Shown here one piece after another: positions 15,970 through 24,583 of a stretch of 34,032 bases of DNA; the first letter of the stretch is position 1; each line of letters opens with the position of its first letter. The position numbers were made by a program, and so were the translations under genes. The stretch comes from DATKEK01 sp035512195 (GTDB lineage Bacteria > Pseudomonadota > Gammaproteobacteria > Burkholderiales > Eutrophovitaceae), in NCBI GenBank assembly GCA_035512195.1, contig DATKEK010000250.1, forward strand, positions 1-34,032, written 5' to 3'. Below the pieces are notes generated by a model. The model saw only the letters and a program-made list of their open reading frames with translations, did not search any database and had not been told where the DNA came from.

Positions 15970-17421
15970 TCAATCGAGTCCGGGACGGCGCAGGTGCCAG
16001 TCGGTCGCCTGCTGGTAGCGGTGGGCGACGCCGAGCAGCTTCGCTTCCTCGAAGTAGTTCGCCATCAGTTGCAGCCCGATCGGGCGATTGTTCGCGCCGA
16101 AGCCGCAGGGGATGCTCATTCCCGGAATGCCGGCGAGACTGGCCGGGATGGTGTACAGGTCGGACAAGTACATTTCGACCGGGTCTGCCGCCTTCTCGCC
16201 GAAGTCGAACGCCGTGCTGGTGGTGACCGGCCCGGCGATGATGTCGCACCGGGTGAACGCCTCCTGGAACTCGTCCGCGATCAGCCGCCGGACCTGCTGT
16301 GCCTTGAGGTAATAGGCGTCGTAATAACCGTGCGACAGGACATAGGTGCCGATCAGGATGCGGCGCTTGGGCTCGGGACCGAAGCCTTGCGCACGGGATT
16401 TCTTGATCATGTCGGTGAGGTCGCCGTAATTCTTCGCGCGGTAACCGTAGCGCACGCCGTCGAACCGGCTCAGGTTGGAGGAACATTCCGCCGGTGCGAT
16501 CACGTAGTAGACCGGTATGCCGAGCCGCGCATTCGGCAGCGAGATGTCGACCAGTTCGGCGCCCATCTGCGCGTATTCGTCCAGCGCCGCGCGCACCGCG
16601 GTTTCCACGTCAGGCTGCAGACCGGCGCCGAAGAACTCCTTCGGGACGCCGATCCGCAGCCCTTTCAAATCGACATTCAGGTCGCGGGTGTAGTCCTCGC
16701 CCGGCCGCTCGAGGCTGGTGGAGTCCTTCGGGTCGAAGCCAAGCATGGCGTTGAAGATCAGCGCGGCGTCTTCGGCCGAGCGGCACATGATCCCGGCCTG
16801 GTCGAGGCTGGAGGCGAACGCGATCATTCCCCAGCGTGACGCCCTGCCGTAGGTGGGCTTGATGCCGGTGATGCCGGAAAAGGCCGCGGGCTCGCGAATC
16901 GAGCCGCCGGTGTCGGTGGCGGTGGCAGCCGGTGCAATCCGCGCCGCTACCGCTGCGGCGGAACCGCCCGAACTGCCGCCGGGAACGGCCGATTTATCCC
17001 ATGGGTTCAGCACGTTGCCGTAGTGGCTGTTCTCGTTGGAGGAGCCCATGGCGAACTCGTCGCAGTTCAGTTTGCCAAGGGTCACCATGCCGGCATTCGC
17101 CAGGTTTTCCACCACTGTGGCATCGAACGGGCTCATGTAACCCTTGAGCATGCGGGAGCCGGCAGTCGAGGCGAAATCCCGGGTGACGAAGATGTCCTTG
17201 TGTGCGACCGGCACCCCGGTCAGCGGCCCTGCCGTTGCCTGCGCGATCCGCCTGTCCGCGGCCTGCGCCTGGGCGAGGGTGACTTCCGGGCGCACGTCCA
17301 GGTAGGCGTTGAGTTGCCCGTGCTGCTCGATCCGGTCGAGGAACAGTCGGGCAAGCTCCACCGCTGACACATCCCTGGCGGCCAGCGCGCGGCCGAGTTC
17401 GGCGACCGATTTGTCAAACAT
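15970..17421 (-). CDS. gatA: Aspartyl/glutamyl-tRNA amidotransferase subunit A
   Basis: The glutaminase subunit of GatCAB, which releases ammonia from glutamine for tRNA-dependent amidation. The 483 residues have the amidase-signature fold with the Ser-cisSer-Lys triad visible: Lys75 (VPVAHKDIF), Ser150 (VPGGSSGGSAA) and Ser174 (DTGGSIREPA). The start ATG 17421 gives MFDKSVAELG, a normal GatA opening; an in-frame ATG at 17481 would overlap gatC. It follows gatC by 7 bases and is surely co-transcribed with it. Organisms with this complex usually lack GlnRS, AsnRS or both, or use it for only one of the two amides; nothing here decides which. Confidence 0.96.
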   Translation of the reverse strand: MFDKSVAELGRALAARDVSAVELARLFLDRIEQHGQLNAYLDVRPEVTLAQAQAADRRIAQATAGPLTGVPVAHKDIFVTRDFASTAGSRMLKGYMSPFDATVVENLANAGMVTLGKLNCDEFAMGSSNENSHYGNVLNPWDKSAVPGGSSGGSAAAVAARIAPAATATDTGGSIREPAAFSGITGIKPTYGRASRWGMIAFASSLDQAGIMCRSAEDAALIFNAMLGFDPKDSTSLERPGEDYTRDLNVDLKGLRIGVPKEFFGAGLQPDVETAVRAALDEYAQMGAELVDISLPNARLGIPVYYVIAPAECSSNLSRFDGVRYGYRAKNYGDLTDMIKKSRAQGFGPEPKRRILIGTYVLSHGYYDAYYLKAQQVRRLIADEFQEAFTRCDIIAGPVTTSTAFDFGEKAADPVEMYLSDLYTIPASLAGIPGMSIPCGFGANNRPIGLQLMANYFEEAKLLGVAHRYQQATDWHLRRPGLD

Positions 17422-17428
17422 GCGGGGC

Positions 17429-17716
17429 CTACTCGATGACCTTCGGCACGAGGAACAGGCCGTCCTCGCGGGCAGGTGCATTGCGCATGTTCGCCTCGCG
17501 GTCGTCGGATTCGGTTACCGTGTCTTCGCGAAGCCGCTGGTTTCCGCCCAGCGGATGGGACATCGGCTCGATGCCACCGGTATCCACCGCGCGCATCTGC
17601 TCGATCAGTTCGAAGATGCTGTTCAGCTGAACCAGCACCTGTTCGGTTTCGGAATCGGTGACTTCGATGCGCGCGAGGTGCGCGATCCGCCTGACGTCGT
17701 CCAGTGAGAGTGACAA
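17429..17716 (-). CDS. gatC: Aspartyl/glutamyl-tRNA amidotransferase subunit C
   Basis: A small 95-residue subunit that wraps around GatA and helps the complex assemble. The sequence SLDDVRRIAHLARIEVTDSE is family-typical, as are the later MSHPLG and the C-terminal GLFLVPKVIE. The start codon is TTG 17716: the first residues (xSLSLDDV) match the family opening and no ATG or GTG is nearby. No strong Shine-Dalgarno sequence is seen, so translation may be modest. First gene of gatCAB; mreB is transcribed divergently across a 183-base gap. Confidence 0.92.
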   Translation of the reverse strand: MSLSLDDVRRIAHLARIEVTDSETEQVLVQLNSIFELIEQMRAVDTGGIEPMSHPLGGNQRLREDTVTESDDREANMRNAPAREDGLFLVPKVIE

Positions 17717-17899
17717 GGGTGTTCTGCCGCAGTGAGCGTCGGGAAACGTGTTGCGCGAAGCCCGTGAGGGCTTGCCGGACGGAGCCGTTGCAGGGCTGGA
17801 ACGATCCGCTTGCGGCGCGCTTTCTTGTTAACCGCCGAAAGCCGTTAGGGTATCATAACCGCCACTTTCACCGCGCTCTCAAGCCACTCTGACACCCCT
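17717..17899. promoter_or_regulatory. Divergent gatC-mreB intergenic region
   Basis: This gap must hold promoters for gatCAB (minus) and the mre/mrd operon (plus). The best plus-strand candidate is TATCAT at 17851-17856, about 44 bases before mreB. TTGTTA at 17825-17830 looks like a -35, but the spacer would be 20 bases, longer than usual. I see no other convincing element, hairpin or repeat here. Confidence 0.3.
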
Positions 17900-18943
17900 A
17901 TGTTCGGCTTCCTCAACGGCTACTTTTCCAACGATATCGCCATCGATCTCGGCACGGCGAATACGCTCATTTACGTTCGCGGCAAGGGCATCGTGCTGAA
18001 CGAGCCTTCGGTGGTGGCGATCCGCCAGGAGGGCGGCCCGAACGGCAAAAAGGTGATCCAGGAGGTTGGGCTCGCGGCCAAGCAGATGCTCGGACGCACG
18101 CCGGGAAACATCGTCGCCATCCGGCCGATGAAAGACGGGGTGATCGCGGACTTCACCGTGACCGAACAGATGCTCAAGCAGTTCATCAAGAAGGTCCACG
18201 ACAATCGTTTCTTCGCGCCCAGCCCGCGCATTGTCATCTGCGTGCCCTGCGGATCAACCCAGGTCGAACGGCGCGCGATCCGCGAGTCCGCGTTCGGCGC
18301 CGGTGCGCGCAAGGTGGAACTGATCGAAGAGCCGATGGCTGCGGCGATCGGCGCCGGCCTGCCGGTGGAAGAAGCCACCGGCTCGATGGTGGTGGATATC
18401 GGCGGCGGCACCACGGAAGTGGGTGTCATCTCGCTCGGCGGCATCGTTTACTCGGGATCGGTCCGGACCGGGGGCGACAAGTTCGACGAAGCCATCATCA
18501 ATTACATCCGCCGCAACTACGGCATGCTGATCGGCGAGAGTACCGCGGAGGAGATCAAGAACCAGATCGGTTCCGCTTTCCCTGGTTCCGAAGTGCGCGA
18601 GAAAGAGGTGAAGGGACGCAACCTCGCCGAGGGCATACCGCGCAGCTTCACCATCTCCAGCAACGAGATTCTGGAAGCGCTGACCGATCCGCTGAACAGT
18701 ATCGTCAGCGCGGTCAAATCCGCGCTGGAGCAGACCCCGCCCGAGTTGGGCGCGGATATCGCCGAGAAGGGTATGGTGCTGACCGGCGGCGGCGCGCTGC
18801 TGCGGGACATCGACCGGCTGCTGATGGAAGAGACCGGGCTGCCGGTGATCGTTGCGGACGATCCGCTGACCTGCGTGGTGCGCGGCTCGGGCAAGGCGCT
18901 GGAGAAAATGGACAGGCTGACCGGCATTTTCACCAGCGACTGA
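17900..18943 (+). CDS. mreB: Rod-shape-determining actin homologue MreB
   Basis: A cytoplasmic actin-like ATPase that forms membrane-associated filaments and guides lateral wall synthesis. The 347 residues are the normal length. Actin-fold nucleotide motifs are clear: phosphate-1 IDLGTANTLIYV near residue 15, phosphate-2 VVDIGGGTTEVGVISLGG, and the adenosine motif GMVLTGGGALLRDID. The N-terminus MFGFLNGYFS is an amphipathic membrane-binding segment, as in other proteobacterial MreB proteins. First gene of mreB-mreC-mreD-mrdA-rodA-rlpA. A 99-base gap separates it from mreC, with no evident terminator. Confidence 0.97.
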   Translation: MFGFLNGYFSNDIAIDLGTANTLIYVRGKGIVLNEPSVVAIRQEGGPNGKKVIQEVGLAAKQMLGRTPGNIVAIRPMKDGVIADFTVTEQMLKQFIKKVHDNRFFAPSPRIVICVPCGSTQVERRAIRESAFGAGARKVELIEEPMAAAIGAGLPVEEATGSMVVDIGGGTTEVGVISLGGIVYSGSVRTGGDKFDEAIINYIRRNYGMLIGESTAEEIKNQIGSAFPGSEVREKEVKGRNLAEGIPRSFTISSNEILEALTDPLNSIVSAVKSALEQTPPELGADIAEKGMVLTGGGALLRDIDRLLMEETGLPVIVADDPLTCVVRGSGKALEKMDRLTGIFTSD

Positions 18944-19042
18944 TTTTCGGGAGGCGAGGCGTGGGGAGTCGGGTTTGACGGGTAGACAGGGTTTGCTGCC
19001 CCGACGCGTTTTTTCCTTGCACCACCGCAAGTCGTCCGCCTG

Positions 19043-19942
19043 ATGGAGTACTCTCCCCCGCCGTTTTTTCGTCGCGGACCCAGCCTGGGAACCAGGCTGA
19101 TTTTCTTCTCTCTGCTGTCGCTCGCCCTGCTGTTCGCCGATGCGCGTTTCGGCTATCTCGATGACCTGCGACGGGGCGTCGGCGTGATTCTGTATCCACT
19201 GCAGAGTCTGGTCGATCTACCCGGCGACATGGCAATGCACGCAGCGGATTTCTTCGTAACGCAGACGACCCTGCGCAGCGAGAACGACAGACTGCAGCGC
19301 GATAATTTCCTGAATTCGATCCGTTTGCAGGAGTACGAATCGCTCGCCGCCGAGAATACTCATCTCCGCCAGTTGCTCGACTTGCAGCCGCGCGTGGACC
19401 GCCCGTCGCTGGTTGCGGAGATTCTGTATGCCGCGCGGGACCCGTTCATCAAACGCATCGTCCTTGACAAGGGCTCCACACAAGGCGTGCAGGCGGGCGC
19501 CCCGGTGGTGGACTCGCAGGGGTTGATCGGGCAGGTGCGGCGGGTTTTCCCCTGGGTCTCCGAGGTGACGCTGGTGACCGACCGCGAACAGGCGATCCCG
19601 GTGCAACTGGTGCGCAACGGCTTACGCGCCATGGTGTTCGGCCTCGGATACGACGGCGCGCTGGAACTGCGCTTCATGCCGGTCAATGCGGACATCGAAA
19701 CCGGGGATGTCCTGGTGACCTCGGGCATCGACGGCATCTATCCGGCGGGCCTGCCGGTGGCGACCGTGGCCAACGTCGAGCGAAATGCGGCATACCCGTT
19801 CGCGCGCGTCACCTGTGTGCCGGCCGCCGGCGTGGACAGCCACCGCCAGGTGATGATTCTGTCACCGGGAGAAGTGTTCCCCGATCGCCCGCCGCCCGAC
19901 AACGTGCAACAGCGCCCGCGCAGACCGCGGAGGGGGGGGTGA
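19043..19942 (+). CDS. mreC: Rod-shape-determining protein MreC
   Basis: A bitopic inner-membrane protein of the elongasome that activates PBP2-RodA. In its 299 residues, a short cytoplasmic tail (PPPFFRRGPSLGTRL) precedes one membrane helix (about 18-38). A coiled coil follows (about 70-112, ENDRLQRDNF and ENTHLRQLLDL), and then the periplasmic beta-barrel domains (DPFIKRIVLDKGSTQGV, VTLVTDREQAIPV, GDVLVTSGIDGIYPAGLPV). The tail is proline/arginine-rich. The final codons include a run of eight G residues (19932-19939) and the stop overlaps the mreD start as TGATG. Confidence 0.95.
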   Translation: MEYSPPPFFRRGPSLGTRLIFFSLLSLALLFADARFGYLDDLRRGVGVILYPLQSLVDLPGDMAMHAADFFVTQTTLRSENDRLQRDNFLNSIRLQEYESLAAENTHLRQLLDLQPRVDRPSLVAEILYAARDPFIKRIVLDKGSTQGVQAGAPVVDSQGLIGQVRRVFPWVSEVTLVTDREQAIPVQLVRNGLRAMVFGLGYDGALELRFMPVNADIETGDVLVTSGIDGIYPAGLPVATVANVERNAAYPFARVTCVPAAGVDSHRQVMILSPGEVFPDRPPPDNVQQRPRRPRRGG

Positions 19943-20472
19943 TGCGGCCACGCGCGTTCGGCAGGCCTTTCGCGGAGGAAATCCTGCTACCGGTGAAGAC
20001 CGGATTCGTGGCGCTCACCCTGATGGTCGCGTTGCTGCTGAATCTGCTGCCGTTGTCCGGCTGGGTGCTGCTGTTGCGGCCGGATTTCATCGCGCTGGTT
20101 CTGCTTTTCTGGGGGCTGGAGCATCCGCGCAAGGTCGGTTTCCTGCCCGCGTTCCTGCTGGGTGTGGCGATGGACGTGGCGCAGGGCAGTCTGCTGGGAC
20201 AGCACGCGCTCGCCTATTCGGCGCTGATGTTCGCAGCGATCGCCATCCATCGCCGCGTGCCGTTGTTCGGAGTCCGCGAGCAGGTGCTGCACATACTTGG
20301 CATCCTCCTCGTGGCACAGGTGGTCGTACTGGGCGTGAGGATGGCCACCGGCAGCGAGTTTCCCGGATGGTGGTATTTCCTACCCAGCGCCACCGGGGCT
20401 ATCCTTTGGCCATTCGCGCGCCACGCGCTGACGGCCCCGCTGCGGCCGCGGTCGGAACGGGAAGAAATTTGA
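19942..20472 (+). CDS. mreD: Rod-shape-determining protein MreD
   Basis: A 176-residue integral membrane protein with about five helices, third member of the MreBCD module; its exact role in the elongasome is less defined than that of MreC. The sequence LLPLSGWVLLLRPDFIALVLLFWGLEHPRKVGF is typical. I choose ATG 19942, which overlaps the mreC stop and has the G-rich AGGGGGGGG directly ahead of it. A GTG one codon earlier (19939) is possible and would change nothing of note. The overlap indicates translational coupling with mreC. Confidence 0.9.
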   Translation: MRPRAFGRPFAEEILLPVKTGFVALTLMVALLLNLLPLSGWVLLLRPDFIALVLLFWGLEHPRKVGFLPAFLLGVAMDVAQGSLLGQHALAYSALMFAAIAIHRRVPLFGVREQVLHILGILLVAQVVVLGVRMATGSEFPGWWYFLPSATGAILWPFARHALTAPLRPRSEREEI

Positions 20473-20474
20473 AC

Positions 20475-20496
20475 GTCGCGCGCCGGGGCGCGCGAC
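20475..20496 (+). promoter_or_regulatory. GC-rich hairpin between mreD and mrdA
   Basis: GTCGCGCGC (20475-20483), loop CGGG, then the exact inverted copy (20488-20496). It begins 3 bases after the mreD stop and ends 7 bases before the mrdA Shine-Dalgarno sequence GAGGA (20504-20508). No T-run follows, so it is not a standard terminator. It may uncouple translation or set transcript stability between mreD and mrdA. Confidence 0.6.
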
Positions 20497-20511
20497 AGCA
20501 ACCGAGGAAGC

Positions 20512-22503
20512 ATGAGCCGTAACGTTGAGCTGAGAGACCATCAGCGCGAACTCTATTATTTCCAGACTCGTCTGGCGGTGGCCGGCGTGCTCGTGCTGGC
20601 GTCGTTTCTGCTGCTGTTCGCACGCTTCGTCTATCTGCAGGTCGTGCAGCACGATCACTACCACCTGCTTGCCGAACAGAACCGCGTACAGATCGTGCCG
20701 CTGGTCCCCAACCGCGGGGTGATCGTCGACCGCAACGGCGTGGTGCTGGCCAACAACTTCGCGGCCTACACGCTGGAGATTGTTCCGGCGCAGGTTGCAA
20801 ACATGGACGCGGTGATCGAGCGCCTGTCCGAGGTGGTGACCATCACTAACAAGGACCGCAGGCGTTTCCAGAGAATGCTGGAAGAGGTCCCGGACTTCTC
20901 CAGCATTCCGATCCGTACGCGCCTGAGCGACGAGGAAATCGCGCGATTCGCCGCCCGCCAGTTTCACTATCCCGGCGTGCAGATAAACGCCCGCCTGTTC
21001 CGTCATTACCCGCTCGGGGATATCGGATCCCACGTGGTCGGCTATATCGGCCGCGTCAGCGAGAACGACTACCAGGCACTGCAGGCGCGCGGGCGGGCGA
21101 GCAATTACAGCAAATCGGATTACATCGGCAAGGTCGGGCTGGAGCAGCGCTACGAGAAAGCGTTGCGTGGCATCACCGGATTCGAGCATGTCGAGACGGA
21201 TGCAAACGGCCGCGCAGTGCGCACGCTGCGCTCGCTGCTCCCGGTGTCCGGCAACGATCTGCTGCTGGCGCTGGACGCTAGACTGCAGCAGGTCGCGGAG
21301 CAGGTGTTCGGCGAGTTTCGCGGATCCATGGTGGCGATCGAGCCGGCGACCGGAGGCGTGCTGGCGCTGGTGTCGCAACCAGGATTCGACCCGAACCTGT
21401 TCGTCGAAGGCATCGATCCGCAGAATTGGGACGCGCTGAACGACTCACCCGACCATCCGCTGAACAATCGCGCGCTGCAGGGTGTTTACCCGCCAGGCTC
21501 GACCTTCAAGCCCTTCATGGCGCTCGCCGGGCTCGAACTCGGCAAGCGCACGCCAGGATTCACCATAAACGATCCGGGCTACTTCCAGATCGGCGGCAGC
21601 GGACGCGTGTTCCGCGACTGGAAGCGGGGCGGTCACGGCGCGGTGAACATGCACAAGGCGATCGTGCAGTCCTGCGACACCTATTTCTACGGCCTCGCGC
21701 AGGACCTGGGCATCGACGCGATCCACGAGTTCATCAGCCATTTCGGTCTCGGCCGCCGCACCGGCATCGACATCGAGGGCGAAGTGGCCGGCCTGCTGCC
21801 GTCGCAGGAATGGAAGCAGCGGCGCTTCGGCCAGCGCTGGTTCGTCGGCGACACCATCTCGATCGGCATCGGCCAGGGCTACAACCTGACGACTCCGCTG
21901 CAGCTGGCTTTTGCGACCGCGATTCTCGCCAACAACGGCCGCATCTTTCGTCCGCACGTAGTCCAGCATATCCAGGACAGCCAGACCAAGGAGCTGACCA
22001 CTATCGAGCCGCAACCGGTCGGCCAGGTGGATCTGAAGCCGGAGAACATCGACCTGGTGCGCAATGCGATGGTGGATGTGACGCGGCCGGGCGGCACCGC
22101 CGCCTGGTCGGGTATGGGCGCGCGATACGCCCTGGCCGGAAAGACCGGCACCTCGCAGGTGATCGGCCTGCGCGGGCAAGAGTACGACGAAACCCGCATA
22201 GACGAACGTCATCGCGATCACGCGCTGTTCATCGCCTTCGCCCCGGCGGACGACCCCAAGATCGCGCTCGCGATTCTGGTCGAGAACGGCGGCAGCGGCA
22301 GCGCGACGGCGGCGCCGATCGCGCGCAAAGTGATCGATTTCTATCTTTACGGCACGTTGCCGAAACGGCCGCAGCCGGCGTCCGCCGCGCAGCAGCCGCC
22401 AAGCGAACCGGAGCCTGTTCCGGAGCTGGAGCCGATGATTGCTCCGGACCTGTACTCCGACGCGCTGCCGGAGAACCAGCCGGAGCAGAACGCAGGTGAT
22501 TAA
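20512..22503 (+). CDS. mrdA: Penicillin-binding protein 2 (elongasome transpeptidase)
   Basis: The class B PBP that crosslinks peptidoglycan during elongation with RodA. In its 663 residues, one membrane helix (about 22-44) is followed by the pedestal domain with NRGVIVDRNGVVLANN and GYIGRVSENDY. The transpeptidase motifs are complete: SxxK at Ser330-Lys333 (PPGSTFKPF), SxD at Ser387-Asp389 (QSCDTY) and KTG at 544-546 (GKTGTSQ). SCD in place of SxN is normal for PBP2. The C-terminal 45 residues are proline/glutamate-rich and probably disordered. Start ATG 20512 has a good GAGGA. The rodA start overlaps its last codons. Confidence 0.96.
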   Translation: MSRNVELRDHQRELYYFQTRLAVAGVLVLASFLLLFARFVYLQVVQHDHYHLLAEQNRVQIVPLVPNRGVIVDRNGVVLANNFAAYTLEIVPAQVANMDAVIERLSEVVTITNKDRRRFQRMLEEVPDFSSIPIRTRLSDEEIARFAARQFHYPGVQINARLFRHYPLGDIGSHVVGYIGRVSENDYQALQARGRASNYSKSDYIGKVGLEQRYEKALRGITGFEHVETDANGRAVRTLRSLLPVSGNDLLLALDARLQQVAEQVFGEFRGSMVAIEPATGGVLALVSQPGFDPNLFVEGIDPQNWDALNDSPDHPLNNRALQGVYPPGSTFKPFMALAGLELGKRTPGFTINDPGYFQIGGSGRVFRDWKRGGHGAVNMHKAIVQSCDTYFYGLAQDLGIDAIHEFISHFGLGRRTGIDIEGEVAGLLPSQEWKQRRFGQRWFVGDTISIGIGQGYNLTTPLQLAFATAILANNGRIFRPHVVQHIQDSQTKELTTIEPQPVGQVDLKPENIDLVRNAMVDVTRPGGTAAWSGMGARYALAGKTGTSQVIGLRGQEYDETRIDERHRDHALFIAFAPADDPKIALAILVENGGSGSATAAPIARKVIDFYLYGTLPKRPQPASAAQQPPSEPEPVPELEPMIAPDLYSDALPENQPEQNAGD

Positions 22504-23590
22504 CAGGCTGTTCGCATACATGGTCAAGCACCTGGACCGGCAACTGCTGGTGCTGGTGAGCGCGCTGCTGGCGATCGGACTGTTCACGCTGTACAGCGCG
22601 TCGAACGCCAGCATCGATCGCGTAGGCGCGCAGACAGCCAACCTGCTGGTCGCGCTGACCATGATGTGGATCGCCGCAAATATTCCGCTGCACTATCTGT
22701 CGCGCCTGGCCTTTCCGGTGTATCTCACCGGCATGGTGCTGCTGATCCTGGTGGCGCTGTTCGGCGAGGTGGTGAACGGCGCGCGCCGCTGGCTCGACCT
22801 CGGTCTGGTCCGGATCCAGCCCTCGGAGCTGATGAAGATCGCGGTGCCGCTGGTGCTGGCCTGGTATTTCGACCGCTACGAGGCGGTGCTGAAGGTGAAG
22901 AATTTCGTGATCGCCGGCCTTCTGTTCCTGATCCCGGTGCTGCTGGTGGTGCGACAGCCTGACCTGGGCACTGCGCTGCTGATCGCGGCCGCAGGATTCT
23001 ATGTGCTGTACCTGGCCGGGCTGAGCTGGAAATTCCTGATCGGCGTGTTTCTGATCGGCTCTGCGAGCCTGCCATTTCTGTGGTCGACGCTGCATGACTA
23101 TCAGCGCCAGCGCGTGCTGACGCTGCTCGACCCGAGCCAGGATCCGCTCGGGGCCGGCTATCACACCATTCAGTCCGCGATCGCGCTCGGCTCTGGTGGG
23201 CTGTTCGGCAAGGGCTGGCTCAACGGCACGCAGTCCCACCTCGAGTTTCTTCCGGAACGCCAGACCGACTTCATTTTCGCGGTCTTCGCGGAAGAGTTCG
23301 GCCTGTTCGGCAATCTGGTGCTGATGATCCTGTTCGGGCTGCTGATTGCGCGCGGCCTGGTGATCGCAGCCAATGCACCCACGCTGTTCACGCGGTTGCT
23401 CGCCGGTGCGGTCACGCTCATTTTCTTCACCTATGTTTTCGTCAACATGGGCATGGTGAGCGGAATCCTGCCGATCGTCGGCGTTCCGCTGCCGCTGATC
23501 AGCTATGGCGGCACCTCGCTGGTGACGATACTATTCGGCGTCGGCCTGCTGATGAGCATCCACACGCACCGGCGCCTGGTGAAAACCTGA
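22496..23590 (+). CDS. rodA: Rod-shape glycosyltransferase RodA (SEDS family)
   Basis: A polytopic SEDS peptidoglycan polymerase paired with PBP2. The 364 residues hold about ten helices and the family signatures NGARRWLDLG, RIQPSELMKIA, VRQPDLGTAL, FLPERQTDFIFAV, then VGVPLPLISYGGTSL near the end. The catalytic-site aspartate of SEDS proteins lies in the loop with TDFIFAVFAEE. I choose GTG 22496, which overlaps mrdA by 8 bases and gives xINRLFAYMVKHLD. ATG 22520 within that segment is an alternative. Overlap with mrdA implies tight co-translation of the enzyme pair. Confidence 0.94.
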   Translation: MINRLFAYMVKHLDRQLLVLVSALLAIGLFTLYSASNASIDRVGAQTANLLVALTMMWIAANIPLHYLSRLAFPVYLTGMVLLILVALFGEVVNGARRWLDLGLVRIQPSELMKIAVPLVLAWYFDRYEAVLKVKNFVIAGLLFLIPVLLVVRQPDLGTALLIAAAGFYVLYLAGLSWKFLIGVFLIGSASLPFLWSTLHDYQRQRVLTLLDPSQDPLGAGYHTIQSAIALGSGGLFGKGWLNGTQSHLEFLPERQTDFIFAVFAEEFGLFGNLVLMILFGLLIARGLVIAANAPTLFTRLLAGAVTLIFFTYVFVNMGMVSGILPIVGVPLPLISYGGTSLVTILFGVGLLMSIHTHRRLVKT

Positions 23591-23593
23591 AGT

Positions 23594-23735
23594 GCAGGAC
23601 TGAGGACTGCGTGCCGAGCATAGAGCGAAGAACCACATCCACGGATTGTTCAACCGCGGCGTGCAGAAATGCCAGGCGCGGGCCGGGCGACTCGGTTCTT
23701 CACTCAGTCCTCAGCGCGCAATCCGCAGTCCTGAT
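23594..23735. repeat. Paired-arm repeat, type C (GGACTGA heptamers)
   Basis: The left arm 23595-23614 (CAGGACTGAGGACTGCGTGC) and the inverse of the right arm around 23714-23733 match at 17 of 20 positions. A further CACTCAGTCCTCAG lies at 23701-23714. The left arm starts a few bases after the rodA stop. The right arm lies inside the rlpA frame and encodes VLSAQSAVL of its signal peptide. Confidence 0.75.
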
Positions 23736-24555
23736 CGCCGCGCTCTTCGCGGCGCTCGCGCTCTCCGGTTGCGGAAGCAAACCGTCCAAGTCCGGCGGCT
23801 ACTATCTCGATGATGGTCCGCACGCACGGACGCCCCGGAATCTGGATCGCGTTGCCGATGCGGTGCCGCGCAACGAGCCCATCAGGCGCAGCAACTCGCG
23901 CCCCTATACCGTGTTGGGAAAAACCTACACGCCGTTTACCGAGCACCGGTCATATCGCGCGCGGGGGCAGGCAAGCTGGTACGGCAGACGCTATCACGGG
24001 CAGCAGACCTCCTCGGGCGAGACATACGACATGTACGAGATGACCGCGGCGCACACGCTGCTGCCGCTGCCGAGTTATGCGAGAGTGACCAATCTGTCGA
24101 ACGGCCGATCGGTCGTGGTGCGGGTGAACGATCGCGGACCTTTCCATGAGGACCGCATCATCGATCTGTCTTACGTCGCCGCGCACAAGCTCGGCTTCAT
24201 CGACCAGGGCACGGCCCGGGTGGAGGTGGAGGCGATTGTTCCCGGCGACAGCGGCCGGCAGGCGGCGCCGATCGTCGCGGTAACGCGGCCGCCACCGACG
24301 CCGGATCCGGTGGCGACGGAAGCCGGCGGAGTCTATGTGCAACTCGGCGCGTTCGCGTTGCCGGATAATGCCGATCAGTTTCTGCGCAAGATGCGCCTCG
24401 ATCTCGGCTGGCTTGCCTCTTCGATGCAGGTCTACCAGGACCGCGGCCTGCACAAGGTGCATGCGGGCCCGTATCTGAGCCGCGACGCGGCGCAGCGCGA
24501 CGCCGAGCGCGTGCGCCAGTCGCTGGGATTCGCCCCCTTCGTGCTCACTCGCTGA
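23611..24555 (+). CDS. rlpA: RlpA-like lipoprotein, septal-ring lytic transglycosylase
   Basis: An outer-membrane lipoprotein; known RlpA cleaves denuded glycan strands at the septum. In the 314 residues, the lipobox LSGC puts the lipid-bearing cysteine at 54. The double-psi beta-barrel follows (about 116-210: QASWYGRRYHGQQTSSGETYDMYEMTAAH, with the conserved VRVNDRGPF, Asp174), then a SPOR domain (about 238-314, YVQLGAFALPDNADQFLRKM). The only usable start I find is GTG 23611, giving about 36 residues ahead of the hydrophobic core. This is long for a signal peptide and lies across a repeat element. Neighbours mrdA-rodA fit a wall-remodelling role. Confidence 0.88.
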   Translation: MPSIERRTTSTDCSTAACRNARRGPGDSVLHSVLSAQSAVLIAALFAALALSGCGSKPSKSGGYYLDDGPHARTPRNLDRVADAVPRNEPIRRSNSRPYTVLGKTYTPFTEHRSYRARGQASWYGRRYHGQQTSSGETYDMYEMTAAHTLLPLPSYARVTNLSNGRSVVVRVNDRGPFHEDRIIDLSYVAAHKLGFIDQGTARVEVEAIVPGDSGRQAAPIVAVTRPPPTPDPVATEAGGVYVQLGAFALPDNADQFLRKMRLDLGWLASSMQVYQDRGLHKVHAGPYLSRDAAQRDAERVRQSLGFAPFVLTR

Positions 24556-24583
24556 AACATCAACAGCAACGGACCTCCATTTC

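Noticed and set aside
17429..24555. gatCAB divergent from mreBCD-mrdA-rodA-rlpA as a novel cluster
   Set aside because: This order is common in betaproteobacteria and needs no special explanation.
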